DNA from: Pseudophaeobacter sp. EL27
GTDB lineage: Bacteria; Pseudomonadota; Alphaproteobacteria; Rhodobacterales; Rhodobacteraceae
NCBI RefSeq assembly: GCF_900313025.1
Contig: NZ_OMPQ01000005.1
Location: 1-64,000, forward strand
Direction of reading: 5' to 3'
Length of the DNA stretch: 64,000 nt
A program made the translations under genes and the position numbers. Below the pieces are notes generated by a model. It was not told the DNA's origin. It saw nothing but the letters and a program-made list of their open reading frames with translations, and ran no database searches. Shown here piece by piece: positions 8,137-16,862 of this stretch. Positions within the stretch are counted from its first letter, which is position 1. Every line of letters starts with the position of its first letter.

Positions 8137-8168
8137 GCCTCCGGCGGGAATATTTTTGGAAAGATGAA
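8137..8168 (+). repeat. Dispersed intergenic repeat, copy 1
   Basis: The core GCCTCCGGCGGGAATATTTT plus TGGAAAGATGAA lies between the ligase and aldehyde dehydrogenase genes. The same core recurs at 47439-47469 and 58097-58131 and in a variant at 9590-9620. I recall this motif as very common downstream of genes in Roseobacter-group genomes. Confidence 0.75.
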
Positions 8169-8203
8169 AGGGAGCCTCCCTTTCAAACGAGATGAGGAAG
8201 ACC

Positions 8204-9586
8204 ATGGGCCAGACCCTGAAATGTATCTCTCCGATAGACGGATCCGTCTATGCGAGCCGTGAGACACTCAGCCGTGAAGAGGGCTTTGCCACTGCCAATG
8301 CCGCTCGGGCCGCGCAAAAGGCTTGGGCCGCGCGCCCGCTGCAAGAACGCATTGACCTGGTGATGGCAGGTGTCGCCGCTGTTGGCGCCATGAACGACGA
8401 GATTGTGCCGGAGCTGGCCCATATGATGGGGCGCCCTGTGCGCTATGGTGGTGAGTTCGGTGGCTTCAACGAGCGCAGCTCCTACATGGCCGATATCGCC
8501 GAAACGGCATTGGCCGATATCACAGTGGGCGAAGACGAGAACTTCAAACGCTATATCAAGCGGGTTCCCCATGGCGTCGTCTTTATCGTCGCCCCCTGGA
8601 ACTATCCCTACATGACCGCGGTGAACACGCTGGCCCCTGCGCTGATTGCAGGCAATACCGTAGTGCTGAAACATGCCACGCAGACGCTCCTGGTGGGTGA
8701 GCGCATGGCGGCGGCCTTTCATTCTGTCGGCGTCCCTGCGGATGTTTTCCAGAATGTCTTCTTGGATCATGACACCACCTCGGCCCTGATTGCCGATCGC
8801 GCCTTTGACTTTGTCAATTTCACCGGCTCCGTTGGTGGCGGCCAGGCAATGGAACACGCCGCTGCGGGCACCTTTACCGGTGTCGGCACCGAGCTTGGCG
8901 GCAAGGATCCTGGCTATGTGATGGAAGATGCCGATCTGGATGCCGCCGTTGATACCCTGATCGATGGCGCCATGTTCAATGCCGGTCAGTGCTGCTGCGG
9001 TATTGAGCGTATCTATGTGCATGAAAGCCTCTTTGACACATTTGTCGCCAAGGCCGTGGAGATCGTCAAAACCTACAAACTGGGCAACCCACTGGATAAG
9101 GCAACAACCATGGGTCCTATGGCCAATGTGCGTTTTGCAGGTGAGGTCCGCGCCCAGATCGCCGAAGCGGTGGCAGATGGCGCCGTGGCCCATATCGACA
9201 CCATGGCCGAAGATGATGGCGGCGCCTACCTCACGCCGCAGATCCTGACCAATGTCACCCACGATATGCGCGTGATGCGGGATGAGAGCTTTGGCCCGGT
9301 TGTCGGCATCATGAAGGTCTCCTCGGATGAAGAAGCCATCAAGCTGATGAACGACAGCGAGTTTGGCCTCACCGCCTCGCTCTGGACCGGTGATCTGGAT
9401 CGCGCCGCCCGCATCGGCGATGAGATCGAGACCGGCACCATCTTCATGAACCGCGCAGACTATCTGGATCCGGGCCTGTGCTGGACCGGCTGCAAGAACA
9501 CCGGTCGCGGTGGTGGTCTGTCGGTGATCGGCTATCAAAACCTCACCCGCCCCAAGAGCTACCACCTGAAAAAGCAGACAAGCTAA
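8204..9586 (+). CDS. Aldehyde dehydrogenase family protein
   Basis: A 460-residue NAD(P)-dependent aldehyde dehydrogenase. Features: VAPWNYPYM (cofactor site), FTGSVGGG, ELGGKDP with the general-base glutamate, and the catalytic cysteine in FNAGQCCCG, unusual in having three consecutive cysteines. The start is taken as ATG 8204, four codons after another ATG, because GAGGAAG is well spaced from it. It would oxidise the aldehyde made by the following alcohol dehydrogenase, possibly as a gamma-glutamylamino aldehyde like that handled by PuuC. It lies in the same operon as the ligase, separated by 76 bp holding a repeat. Confidence 0.88.
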   Translation: MGQTLKCISPIDGSVYASRETLSREEGFATANAARAAQKAWAARPLQERIDLVMAGVAAVGAMNDEIVPELAHMMGRPVRYGGEFGGFNERSSYMADIAETALADITVGEDENFKRYIKRVPHGVVFIVAPWNYPYMTAVNTLAPALIAGNTVVLKHATQTLLVGERMAAAFHSVGVPADVFQNVFLDHDTTSALIADRAFDFVNFTGSVGGGQAMEHAAAGTFTGVGTELGGKDPGYVMEDADLDAAVDTLIDGAMFNAGQCCCGIERIYVHESLFDTFVAKAVEIVKTYKLGNPLDKATTMGPMANVRFAGEVRAQIAEAVADGAVAHIDTMAEDDGGAYLTPQILTNVTHDMRVMRDESFGPVVGIMKVSSDEEAIKLMNDSEFGLTASLWTGDLDRAARIGDEIETGTIFMNRADYLDPGLCWTGCKNTGRGGGLSVIGYQNLTRPKSYHLKKQTS

Positions 9587-9589
9587 CAT

Positions 9590-9649
9590 ATCATCTTTCT
9601 AGAAATATTCCGGGGGAGCTTGCCAGAGGCAAGCGGGGGCAGCGCCCCC
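9590..9649 (-). repeat. Dispersed intergenic repeat, copy 2, with two GC hairpins
   Basis: The minus strand shows a variant of the repeat core (CGGAATATTTCTAGAAAGATGA). On the plus strand it is followed by two stems: GCTTGC/GCAAGC at 9618-9634 and GGGGGC/GCCCCC at 9635-9649. It lies between the aldehyde and alcohol dehydrogenase genes and may separate their message levels. Confidence 0.6.
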
Positions 9650-9677
9650 TCCCCGGTCTCAACACAGGAACACGCAG

Positions 9678-10823
9678 ATGTCTCTCGTTGGAAACTGGTC
9701 CTACCCGACCGCAATCAAATTCGGCGCTGGCCGGATCAAAGAACTGGGCGATGCCTGCGCCGCTGCCGGTATCAAGAAACCGCTGCTGGTCACCGACAAG
9801 GGCCTGGCAGATCTGCCGGTCACCAAGGGCACCCTCGACATCATGGAGGCCGCAGGCCTGGGTCGAGGCATGTTCTTTGAGGTCGATCCCAACCCGAATG
9901 AAAAGAATCTCGAAGCCGGTGTCGCAGCCTATAAGGCCGGCGGCCATGACGGTGTGATCGCCTTTGGCGGCGGCTCGGGACTGGATCTGGGCAAGATGGT
10001 TGCCTTTATGTGCGGCCAGACCCGCCCGATCTGGGACTTTGAAGACATCGGCGATTGGTGGACCCGCGCCGATGCAGAGGCCATCGCGCCCATCATCGCC
10101 GTGCCCACCACTGCGGGCACCGGCTCGGAAGTGGGGCGGGCCAGCGTGATCACCGATAGCGTCAGCCATGTGAAAAAAATCATCTTCCACCCCAAGGTGC
10201 TGCCAGCCGTGGTGATCTGCGATCCCGAACTGACCGTGGGCATGCCGAAATTCATCACCGCCGGCACCGGTCTGGATGCCTTTGCCCATTGCGTCGAGGC
10301 TTTCTCCAGCCCCCACTACCACCCAATGTCGCAGGGTATTGCCCTGGAAGGCATGCGTCTGGTCAAGGACTACCTGCCGCGCGCCTATGCCGATGGCACG
10401 GATATCGAAGCCCGCGCCCAGATGATGTCAGCGGCGGCCATGGGCGCCACCGGTTTTCAGAAAGGCCTCGGCGCCATTCATGCCATGAGCCATCCTATTG
10501 GGGCCCATTTCAACACCCACCATGGCACCACCAATGCTGTCTGCATGCCTGCGGTGCTGGAGTTCAATGCGCCCGAGATTGCGGATCGCTTCAATATGGC
10601 GGCGGCCTATCTAGGGATTGAGGGCGGCTTTGACGGCTTCCGTTCTTACGTGCAGGAGTTGAATGACAGCATGGGCATCCCGCGCAAGCTCTCTGAGCTG
10701 GGCGTCACCGAAGCCTCGATCCCGGATCTGGTCAAAGGCGCGATCATTGACCCCTCTTGCGGTGGCAACCCGATCGAGCTGACCGAAGCCAACCTCACCG
10801 AGCTGTTCAAAGCCGCTTTGTGA
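9678..10823 (+). CDS. Iron-containing alcohol dehydrogenase
   Basis: A 381-residue group III alcohol dehydrogenase. The GGGSGLDLGK motif (near residue 95) binds the dinucleotide, TTAGTGSEVG follows, and the metal ligands come from the DAFAHCVEA and HAMSHPIGAHFNTHHG segments (near residues 197-275). These enzymes oxidise primary alcohols using NAD and Fe(II) or Zn. It is the last gene of the operon and has a terminator 30 bp downstream. With the upstream ligase it suggests oxidation of an amino alcohol or its gamma-glutamyl amide. AGGAAC precedes the ATG. Confidence 0.9.
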   Translation: MSLVGNWSYPTAIKFGAGRIKELGDACAAAGIKKPLLVTDKGLADLPVTKGTLDIMEAAGLGRGMFFEVDPNPNEKNLEAGVAAYKAGGHDGVIAFGGGSGLDLGKMVAFMCGQTRPIWDFEDIGDWWTRADAEAIAPIIAVPTTAGTGSEVGRASVITDSVSHVKKIIFHPKVLPAVVICDPELTVGMPKFITAGTGLDAFAHCVEAFSSPHYHPMSQGIALEGMRLVKDYLPRAYADGTDIEARAQMMSAAAMGATGFQKGLGAIHAMSHPIGAHFNTHHGTTNAVCMPAVLEFNAPEIADRFNMAAAYLGIEGGFDGFRSYVQELNDSMGIPRKLSELGVTEASIPDLVKGAIIDPSCGGNPIELTEANLTELFKAAL

Positions 10824-10855
10824 GCACGCAAGTCGTCAAAAATTGAGATGCACAT

Positions 10856-10884
10856 AGGGCCTCCAGCAGACTGCTGGGGGCCCT
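10856..10884 (+). terminator. Terminator of the TRAP/glutamyl operon
   Basis: AGGGCCTCCAGCAG (from 10856) pairs with GCTGGGGGCCCT around ACT, with one mismatch region, followed by CTTCTTA. It lies just after the alcohol dehydrogenase stop and before the convergent LacI-type gene. Confidence 0.7.
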
Positions 10885-10914
10885 CTTCTTAGAAATGACT
10901 TTGTGCAAAGTTGC

Positions 10915-11919
10915 CTACAGTGATTGACCCAGGCTGATGCTGGGGCTGAGTGTTTCGCAAATGGGCGCTAGTTCAGTATCGCTGTCGCGCGCTTCCAACA
11001 AGATCTCAGCCGCCCGCTCCCCAATTGGGCGGCGGCAGGCATCTGTTGTGGCCAATTGCAAGGGCAGGCCCTCAAGGATCTGGAGATTGTTGAAGCCCGC
11101 CAGTGCCACATCCTGTGGCACCCTAAGCCTCGCCGCCAGGCAATGCATGTAGCCGCCCACACTCATCACATCGCTGGAATAGTAGATGCAATCCAGATCG
11201 GGATGCCTGTCCAACATCTGCGCCGTCAGCTGCCGCCCCGTGGCGATAGAACTGTCCCCGGAATACTGCTCCAGATCCACCAGTTCCAGGCCCTGCTCCG
11301 CAAGCCCCTCGGTGAAACCATCAAATCGTTTCCGGGCGCGAAAGTCCTGCGGCATCTTGGTGCCGATAAAGCCGATGCGCCGATAGCCTTGTGCCAGGAT
11401 CTGCGCTGCCATGTCCCGCCCCGCCTGCAGGTGTGAAATGCCAACACAGTGCCGCAATGGCGTACCATCGACATCCATCACCTCAACCACCGGGCAATCA
11501 GCCTGCAACAGCATGCGCCGGGTGGCATCATTGTGCTCCAGCCCGGCCACGATAAGACCAGAAGGTCGCCAGCTCAGCATCTCACGGATGACCTCCTCTT
11601 CCTCGTCCAGCTCATAGCCCGAGACCCCGACAACGGGCTTTAACGGGCTTTGCTTCAGAACAGACGAAATCCCCGACAGCACCTCGGGAAAGACAAAACT
11701 ATTGAGCGAGGGCACCACCACCGCCACCAGGTTCACCGATTGCGACGACAGTGATCCGGCAATTCGATTGGGCACATAGCCATGGACGCGGGCGATCTCT
11801 TCGACTTTGGCACGGGTTGATTTTGAAACATCCCGCGCGCCTCGCAGCGCACGACTGGCGGTCATTTCGCTGACACCGGCAAGCCGGGCCACATCCTTCA
11901 GGAGCATTTTCTTGGTCAT
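10915..11919 (-). CDS. LacI family transcriptional regulator
   Basis: A 334-residue LacI/GalR-type repressor. The start is placed at ATG 11919: LLKDVARLAGVSEMTASRAL is the standard N-terminal helix-turn-helix, then the VHGYVPN hinge approach and a periplasmic-binding-like core with an S-S-D-V-M subdomain near residue 240. A longer open frame runs upstream to 12024, but it would translate through operator-like sequence and is rejected. The gene is divergent from gap, and palindromes AACGTTA...TAACGTT lie between them. The core resembles GntR-type gluconate repressors, which suggests a sugar-acid or phosphosugar effector. Confidence 0.88.
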   Translation of the reverse strand: MTKKMLLKDVARLAGVSEMTASRALRGARDVSKSTRAKVEEIARVHGYVPNRIAGSLSSQSVNLVAVVVPSLNSFVFPEVLSGISSVLKQSPLKPVVGVSGYELDEEEEVIREMLSWRPSGLIVAGLEHNDATRRMLLQADCPVVEVMDVDGTPLRHCVGISHLQAGRDMAAQILAQGYRRIGFIGTKMPQDFRARKRFDGFTEGLAEQGLELVDLEQYSGDSSIATGRQLTAQMLDRHPDLDCIYYSSDVMSVGGYMHCLAARLRVPQDVALAGFNNLQILEGLPLQLATTDACRRPIGERAAEILLEARDSDTELAPICETLSPSISLGQSL

Positions 11920-11995
11920 GAGCGCATCGTCTTGTACTTCGTGCCCCGCCGCAAGGGCAGCTGGGCCAGACACACGGAATTGAGGGTTGCTTTCT

Positions 11996-12040
11996 GTAAC
12001 CGTTATCGATACCGATATCGACAACGTTATCGCTAACGTT
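11996..12040. promoter_or_regulatory. LacI-type operators between the regulator and gap
   Basis: A perfect 18-bp palindrome AACGTTA-TCGC-TAACGTT lies at 12023-12040. Beside it, GTAACCGTTATCGATAC at 11996-12012 is a less symmetric copy, and CGATATCG at 12013-12020 is a third symmetric element. LacI-family dimers bind such sites with a central CG. The pair is well placed to control both divergent genes. Confidence 0.65.
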
Positions 12041-12083
12041 AGTTTCTTCCCTTCAAAACCCTGTCACAACTCGGAGCTTTCGC

Positions 12084-13121
12084 ATGACCCTCAAAATCGC
12101 AATCAATGGATTTGGCCGCATTGGCCGTGGTGTGTTGCGCGCGCTTTTGGAAAGCGGTGCCCGTGACATCGAAGTGGTGGCCATCAATGATCTCGCCCCG
12201 GCGGCAAGCCTGGCACATCTGCTGAAATACGATTCCGTGCATGGCCGCCTGAAAACGCCCGTCGACTATGGCCCCGACCATCTGACCGTGAACGGGACCA
12301 CCATTCGCCTGACCGCAATGCGCGACCCCAAAGACCTGCCCTGGGCGGATGTGGATATCGCCTTTGAATGTACCGGGCATTTCACCAACCGCGCCGCCGC
12401 CTCGGCCCATCTGGCCAATGGGTCCAAACGCGTCCTGCTTTCTGCCCCTGGCAAAGAAATGGACCGCACCGTGGTTTACGGCGTTAACCACACCGACCTG
12501 ACAGCAGCGGATCTGATTGTCTCCAATGCCTCCTGCACCACAAATTGCCTGGCCCCGCTGGCGCAGGTGCTGGACCAGAGCTTTGGCATTCAGACCGGGT
12601 ATATGACCACGATCCACGCCTATACCGGCGATCAACCCACCCATGACAGCCCGCATAGCGACCTCTACCGTGGTCGCGCCGCCGCCCTGTCGATGGTGCC
12701 AACCTCCACCGGCGCAGCCCGCGCCATCGCCGAAGTGTTGCCGCAGCTCAAGGGCCGCCTTGAGGGTTCCGCCATCCGGGTGCCAACGCCCAATGTCTCT
12801 GTGGTGGATCTGAGCTTCATGCCCGCGCGCCCGGCAACGGTCGAGGCCATCAATGCCGCCGTAAAAGCCGCAGCCGAAGGGCCGCTAAAGGGCGTGCTTT
12901 CCTTTGAACAGGACCCGATGGTCTCGGTGGATTTCAACCACGACCCGCATTCCTCCTGTTTTGCGGCGGCCCAGACCTCAGTCACTGCGGGTGGCCTGAT
13001 CCGGGTGGTCAGCTGGTATGATAATGAATGGGGGTTTTCCAACCGGATGCTGGACACCGGGCGGCACATGGGCAGCCTGATTGCCGCCACGCAGCCAGAG
13101 CCCTTGGCCGAGGCGGTGTAA
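12084..13121 (+). CDS. gap: Glyceraldehyde-3-phosphate dehydrogenase, type I
   Basis: A 345-residue GAPDH. Features: INGFGRIGRG (NAD fold), KYDSVHG, the active-site SNASCTTNCLAP with the catalytic cysteine, and TIHAYTGDQ and WYDNEWGFSNRM. It interconverts glyceraldehyde 3-phosphate and 1,3-bisphosphoglycerate. The phosphate loop reads HSDLYRGRAA where standard glycolytic forms have KDWRGGR-type sequence, so it may be a gluconeogenic paralogue. It is divergent from a LacI-type repressor with operators between, so it is likely regulated by carbon source. CGGAG precedes the ATG. A histidine kinase gene follows after 120 bp. Confidence 0.92.
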   Translation: MTLKIAINGFGRIGRGVLRALLESGARDIEVVAINDLAPAASLAHLLKYDSVHGRLKTPVDYGPDHLTVNGTTIRLTAMRDPKDLPWADVDIAFECTGHFTNRAAASAHLANGSKRVLLSAPGKEMDRTVVYGVNHTDLTAADLIVSNASCTTNCLAPLAQVLDQSFGIQTGYMTTIHAYTGDQPTHDSPHSDLYRGRAAALSMVPTSTGAARAIAEVLPQLKGRLEGSAIRVPTPNVSVVDLSFMPARPATVEAINAAVKAAAEGPLKGVLSFEQDPMVSVDFNHDPHSSCFAAAQTSVTAGGLIRVVSWYDNEWGFSNRMLDTGRHMGSLIAATQPEPLAEAV

Positions 13122-13240
13122 CCCTGCAAGGCAGCCGCTCCTGACCCGGCTTTTGCTTGCTAAGAGCTGCCTGAAAATGGCATCCTTCACTTGAGCAAAC
13201 TGCACGGGCCGCGCGCGGCTCCAGCCAAAGGGGAAAGCGT

Positions 13241-15241
13241 CTGAAATCCGTTCGTCTCAGATTGCTCTTGCTGGCCCTGCTGCCGCTGGCAGTGCTCATG
13301 CCTCTGTTGCTGACATTGGCAATGGCACGGTGGAATGCGGATTATGACGCCGTTCTTATCGCCAAGGTCGAAAGTGATCTGCGCATTGCCGAGCAATATC
13401 TGGGCCATCTGCAAACCGGCAGCGCCGAAAGCCTGCGCAGCATTGCCAATTCAACCGCCTTTCAACAGGCGCTCTCCAAAGGCCCCGCCGAGGTCCAGTC
13501 TCATCTCGAGGTCCTGCGCGAAGACCTGCAACTGGATTTTCTGGAGTATCTCACCCCGGCCGATCTGGCCTCACCTCGGGGACAATGGCCGGTCATTCAG
13601 GCCGCTACCCAGGGCCAGCGGGCTTCGCAGATCGACATATTTAGCGCTGAAGCCCTCACCGATGCGGCACCACATCTGGTCGATCAGGCCCGCATCCCCC
13701 TGATCGAGACCGAGGCCGCAGCCCCAACCACGCGCGACGTCGAAGATCGTGGCATGGTGCTGCACACAGCTGCGCCCGTTGTCGCTTTCGGTCATCACGG
13801 CGTGCTGCGCGGGGGGCGCCTGCTCAACCGCAATCTCGATTTTATCGATACTTTGAATGCGCTGGTTTACCTTGGCGGCCCGGCGGATCAGAACCGCCAG
13901 GGCACTGCCACCCTGTTTCTGGAAGATACCCGTATCTCCACCAATGTGCGCCTCTTTGAGGAGGTGCGCGCCCTTGGCACCCGCGTCTCGGCGGTGGTGC
14001 GTAACAAGGTACTGGGCGAGGGGCTGACCTGGCTGGATCGCGCCTTTGTGGTCAATGACTGGTATATCTCAGGCTATCTGCCTCTGACCGACAGCTACGG
14101 CAAACGGGTTGGCATGCTCTATGTGGGTTTCCTTGAGGCCCCCTATTCCGCCGCCAAGCGAGAGGCCTATTGGACCATTGTCGCGGTCTTCCTGGCTGTC
14201 CTTGCGCTTTCGGCCCCCTTGTTCTTATGGCTTGCCAAGGGGATCTTCTCCCCTTTGGAACGGATGAGCCTGACCATGAAGCGGGTCGAGCGTGGTGATC
14301 TGGCGGCCCGCAATGGCACCACCCGACGACAGGACGAAATTGGTCAGGTGGCCGGGCACCTGGACAGCCTGCTCGACCAGATCCAGGAGCGCGACCAGCG
14401 CCTGCGGGATTGGGCCGGAGAGCTGAACCAGAGGGTGGATCGGCGCACAGTTGAATTGAGGGCGGCCAATCAAAAGCTGGAAGAGACTTTCAAACAGCTG
14501 GTGATGAGCGAAAAGCTGGCCTCGATCGGGGAAATCACCGCGGGCGTCGCCCATGAGATCAACAATCCGGTGGCGGTGATCCAGGGCAATGTTGATGTGA
14601 TGCGGATGACCCTGGGCCCTGCCGCACAGGAGGTCGGAACCGAGCTGGACCTCATTGACAATCAAGTCATGCGCATTGGCGCCATCGTCGGCAAGCTGCT
14701 CCAATTTGCCCGTCCCTCCGAGTTTGGCACTTTTGAGGAAAGCCTCTATCTCGCACCTCTAGTCAGCGACTGTCTGGTCTTGGTGGATCACGTGATCTCC
14801 CAACAGGAAATCAGGGTGGAAAAACGCTTCGATCTCGGCCCCGACCCCGTTCCACCTGTCCGCATCGACCCCGGAGAACTGCAGCAAGTGGTGATCAATC
14901 TCATCCTCAATGCTGCTCAGGCCATGGAGGGTGCAGGCCATTTACGTCTCTCACTGGAAGCTGCAAACCGCGATGGGCGCGATGGGGCTCTGCTGACGGT
15001 GGCCGACAGCGGCTGCGGCATTGCTGAGGATCAGCTCTCGGCGGTGTTCAACCCGTTTTACACCACCAAACTGGGCGAAGGCACCGGTCTGGGGCTCTCG
15101 ATCAGCCAGACCCTGATACAGCGCGCTGGCGGTATCATCTGCGTGCGTAACCGCAAAGGTGGCGGCGCCGCCTTCTCCATCTGGTTGCCCGCTGCAGACG
15201 ATGGGTCTCAGCAGAATGCGGCCCCAACTGCCGCCCAATAA
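13241..15241 (+). CDS. Sensor histidine kinase, two-transmembrane (DctB/NtrB-like)
   Basis: A membrane sensor of about 666 residues. No ATG or GTG lies at the N-terminus. A CTG at 13241 with AAGGGG seven bases upstream gives MKSVRLRLLLLAL, a sensible start; a TTG at 13262 is the alternative but lacks a ribosome site. Transmembrane segments are near 8-27 and 309-332 around a periplasmic domain of about 280 residues. A HAMP linker follows, then a coiled coil, HisKA with H438 (AGVAHEINNP), and a HATPase domain (NAAQAM, DSGCGI, GTGLGLSI). It converges on the regulator at 15423-16799, its likely partner. Confidence 0.88.
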   Translation: MKSVRLRLLLLALLPLAVLMPLLLTLAMARWNADYDAVLIAKVESDLRIAEQYLGHLQTGSAESLRSIANSTAFQQALSKGPAEVQSHLEVLREDLQLDFLEYLTPADLASPRGQWPVIQAATQGQRASQIDIFSAEALTDAAPHLVDQARIPLIETEAAAPTTRDVEDRGMVLHTAAPVVAFGHHGVLRGGRLLNRNLDFIDTLNALVYLGGPADQNRQGTATLFLEDTRISTNVRLFEEVRALGTRVSAVVRNKVLGEGLTWLDRAFVVNDWYISGYLPLTDSYGKRVGMLYVGFLEAPYSAAKREAYWTIVAVFLAVLALSAPLFLWLAKGIFSPLERMSLTMKRVERGDLAARNGTTRRQDEIGQVAGHLDSLLDQIQERDQRLRDWAGELNQRVDRRTVELRAANQKLEETFKQLVMSEKLASIGEITAGVAHEINNPVAVIQGNVDVMRMTLGPAAQEVGTELDLIDNQVMRIGAIVGKLLQFARPSEFGTFEESLYLAPLVSDCLVLVDHVISQQEIRVEKRFDLGPDPVPPVRIDPGELQQVVINLILNAAQAMEGAGHLRLSLEAANRDGRDGALLTVADSGCGIAEDQLSAVFNPFYTTKLGEGTGLGLSISQTLIQRAGGIICVRNRKGGGAAFSIWLPAADDGSQQNAAPTAAQ

Positions 15242-15300
15242 GCAGCGCCTCATCACTCCGTCTATTTATGTATTTGCAAACATTCGGTTCTGGGTGCCCC

Positions 15301-15370
15301 GCGCCGTGCACAGCACGGCGCGCCCGGCCCAAGGCCATTGGCTCTGTTCTGGCGCAGCCAGAACAGAGCC
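15301..15370. terminator. Two stem-loops between the convergent kinase and regulator genes
   Basis: GCGCCGTGC/GCACGGCGC (15301-15309 with 15313-15321, loop ACA) and a 13-bp stem GGCTCTGTTCTGG/CCAGAACAGAGCC (15340-15352 with 15358-15370). Both are symmetric and could stop transcription from either side, though T tracts are poor. Confidence 0.6.
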
Positions 15371-15422
15371 TGGGCGCGGGAGAGCTACCTGTTGCAAAAA
15401 GATGCGCTGCGCAGTGGCTCGA

Positions 15423-16799
15423 TCACACGTCCCAGCTAGAACATTTCCGATCAACGGTTTTACGCGAGACCCCCAGGCGCCGGGCCGCCTCTGCCCGGTT
15501 GCCGTCACAGGCATCCAGGACATGCATGATATGGCGCTGTGTCACCAGATCGAGGGATTCAACCGCCGCGACGCCAGCAATGCCGCCCTTGCCAGCAAAC
15601 TCCTCTGGAAACTCCCCCAGGATCACCGACCGCTCAATCAAATTGCGCAATTCCCGCACATTCCCCGGCCAGTCATAGCGTGAGAATTTCAGCAGAGTTT
15701 CCTCGTTCAACTCCAGTGCGGCCATGCCCAGACTGCTGGCAAATTGCTCCATAAACAGCGCGGCCAGCTCGACAATATCCTCCACCCGATCTTTCAAGGG
15801 CGGCATCTTGATTTCAACCACATTGATCCGGTGGTAGAGATCGGCGCGAAACCGACCCTCTGCCACCGCCTGTTGCAGATCCGCATTGGTGGCAAACAGA
15901 AAGCGCAGATTGAGCGGGATGTCCCGCTCTGCCCCCACCGGCCGCACCCGCTGATCCTCCAGCACCCGCAGCAGCGCCGCCTGGACCTGATCCGGCATCT
16001 GCGCCACCTCGTCCAAAAACAGAGTGCCGCCATCCGCATGCAGGAACAATCCGTCCTTGCGTCGGTTTTGATCGTCAATCAGACCAAACAGCTCATGCGC
16101 GATGCGATCCGGCGCGATGGCTGCACAGTTCACCGCCACAAAAGGTTTTTCCGCCCGCTCCGACAGTGAATGCAGCGTGCGGGCCGCAATTTCTTTGCCG
16201 GTGCCGCTGGCGCCAGTAAACAGAACTGGCGTTGGCAGCGGTGCGAGGCGATGCAGCATATCGCGCGCCTGACTGATCGCCGTGGACTTGCCCAACAAGC
16301 GCCCGCGCGCGGCGTTGCCTTCGGCAGAAAGCTCATGCTTCAGCAGGTAGTTTTCGCGGCGCAGATACTTGCGATCCAGCGCCCTCGCCACCGAATTGAG
16401 GATCTGATTGGCCCGAAAGGGTTTCAGCACAAAATCCGCCACCCCGGCTCGCAGCGCCAGGATGGCCGTTTCCAGATCGGCATAGGCAGTGACCAGAATG
16501 GTATCGGCAAAGAGACCCACCCGCCGCTGTTCCTGCACCCATTCCAGGCCCGTCTTTCCCGGCATCACATTGTCCAGAATGATCAGATCAAAATGCGCCT
16601 GATCCAGAATGGTCGAGGCCGCCGCAGCCGAGGCCGCCTGCTCCACCCGCTTGCAGCGCGGTTCCAGAATTTTGGTGAGAAAATTGCGCATCCCCGGCTC
16701 GTCATCAATCACCAGGATCGAGGCCCCGGCCAGGTTTTCGCCATATTCGTCGCTCGTGCTGTCAGCCGGACGCATTGCCGTCACCATCCCGTCTCTCAT
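15423..16799 (-). CDS. NtrC-type response regulator lacking the GAFTGA loop
   Basis: About 458 residues: receiver domain with phosphoacceptor D76 (LIILDNVMPGKTG), AAA+ domain with Walker A GASGTGKE (196-203) and Walker B GGTLFLDE (257-264), and a C-terminal Fis-type helix-turn-helix (GNRAEAARRLGVSRKTVDRK). Between ELFG (236-239) and Walker B the sequence reads LIDDQNRRKDGLFLHAD; the GAFTGA motif needed to contact sigma-54 is missing. Rhodobacter capsulatus NtrC is a precedent that works with housekeeping sigma. The ATG at 16799 suits GGGGAGG better than one two codons upstream. It follows the formate dehydrogenase genes by 63 bp and likely controls them with the convergent kinase. Confidence 0.85.
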   Translation of the reverse strand: MRDGMVTAMRPADSTSDEYGENLAGASILVIDDEPGMRNFLTKILEPRCKRVEQAASAAAASTILDQAHFDLIILDNVMPGKTGLEWVQEQRRVGLFADTILVTAYADLETAILALRAGVADFVLKPFRANQILNSVARALDRKYLRRENYLLKHELSAEGNAARGRLLGKSTAISQARDMLHRLAPLPTPVLFTGASGTGKEIAARTLHSLSERAEKPFVAVNCAAIAPDRIAHELFGLIDDQNRRKDGLFLHADGGTLFLDEVAQMPDQVQAALLRVLEDQRVRPVGAERDIPLNLRFLFATNADLQQAVAEGRFRADLYHRINVVEIKMPPLKDRVEDIVELAALFMEQFASSLGMAALELNEETLLKFSRYDWPGNVRELRNLIERSVILGEFPEEFAGKGGIAGVAAVESLDLVTQRHIMHVLDACDGNRAEAARRLGVSRKTVDRKCSSWDV

Positions 16800-16862
16800 C
16801 CCCATGCCTCCCCGAGCCTTACGCCTTTAGCTGCAAAAATCAAACCTTACGGCCTCCCTCAT

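Noticed and set aside
11920-12024. An extended LacI-type protein starting at 12024
   Set aside because: The extension passes through the operator palindromes and lies upstream of the standard helix-turn-helix start.
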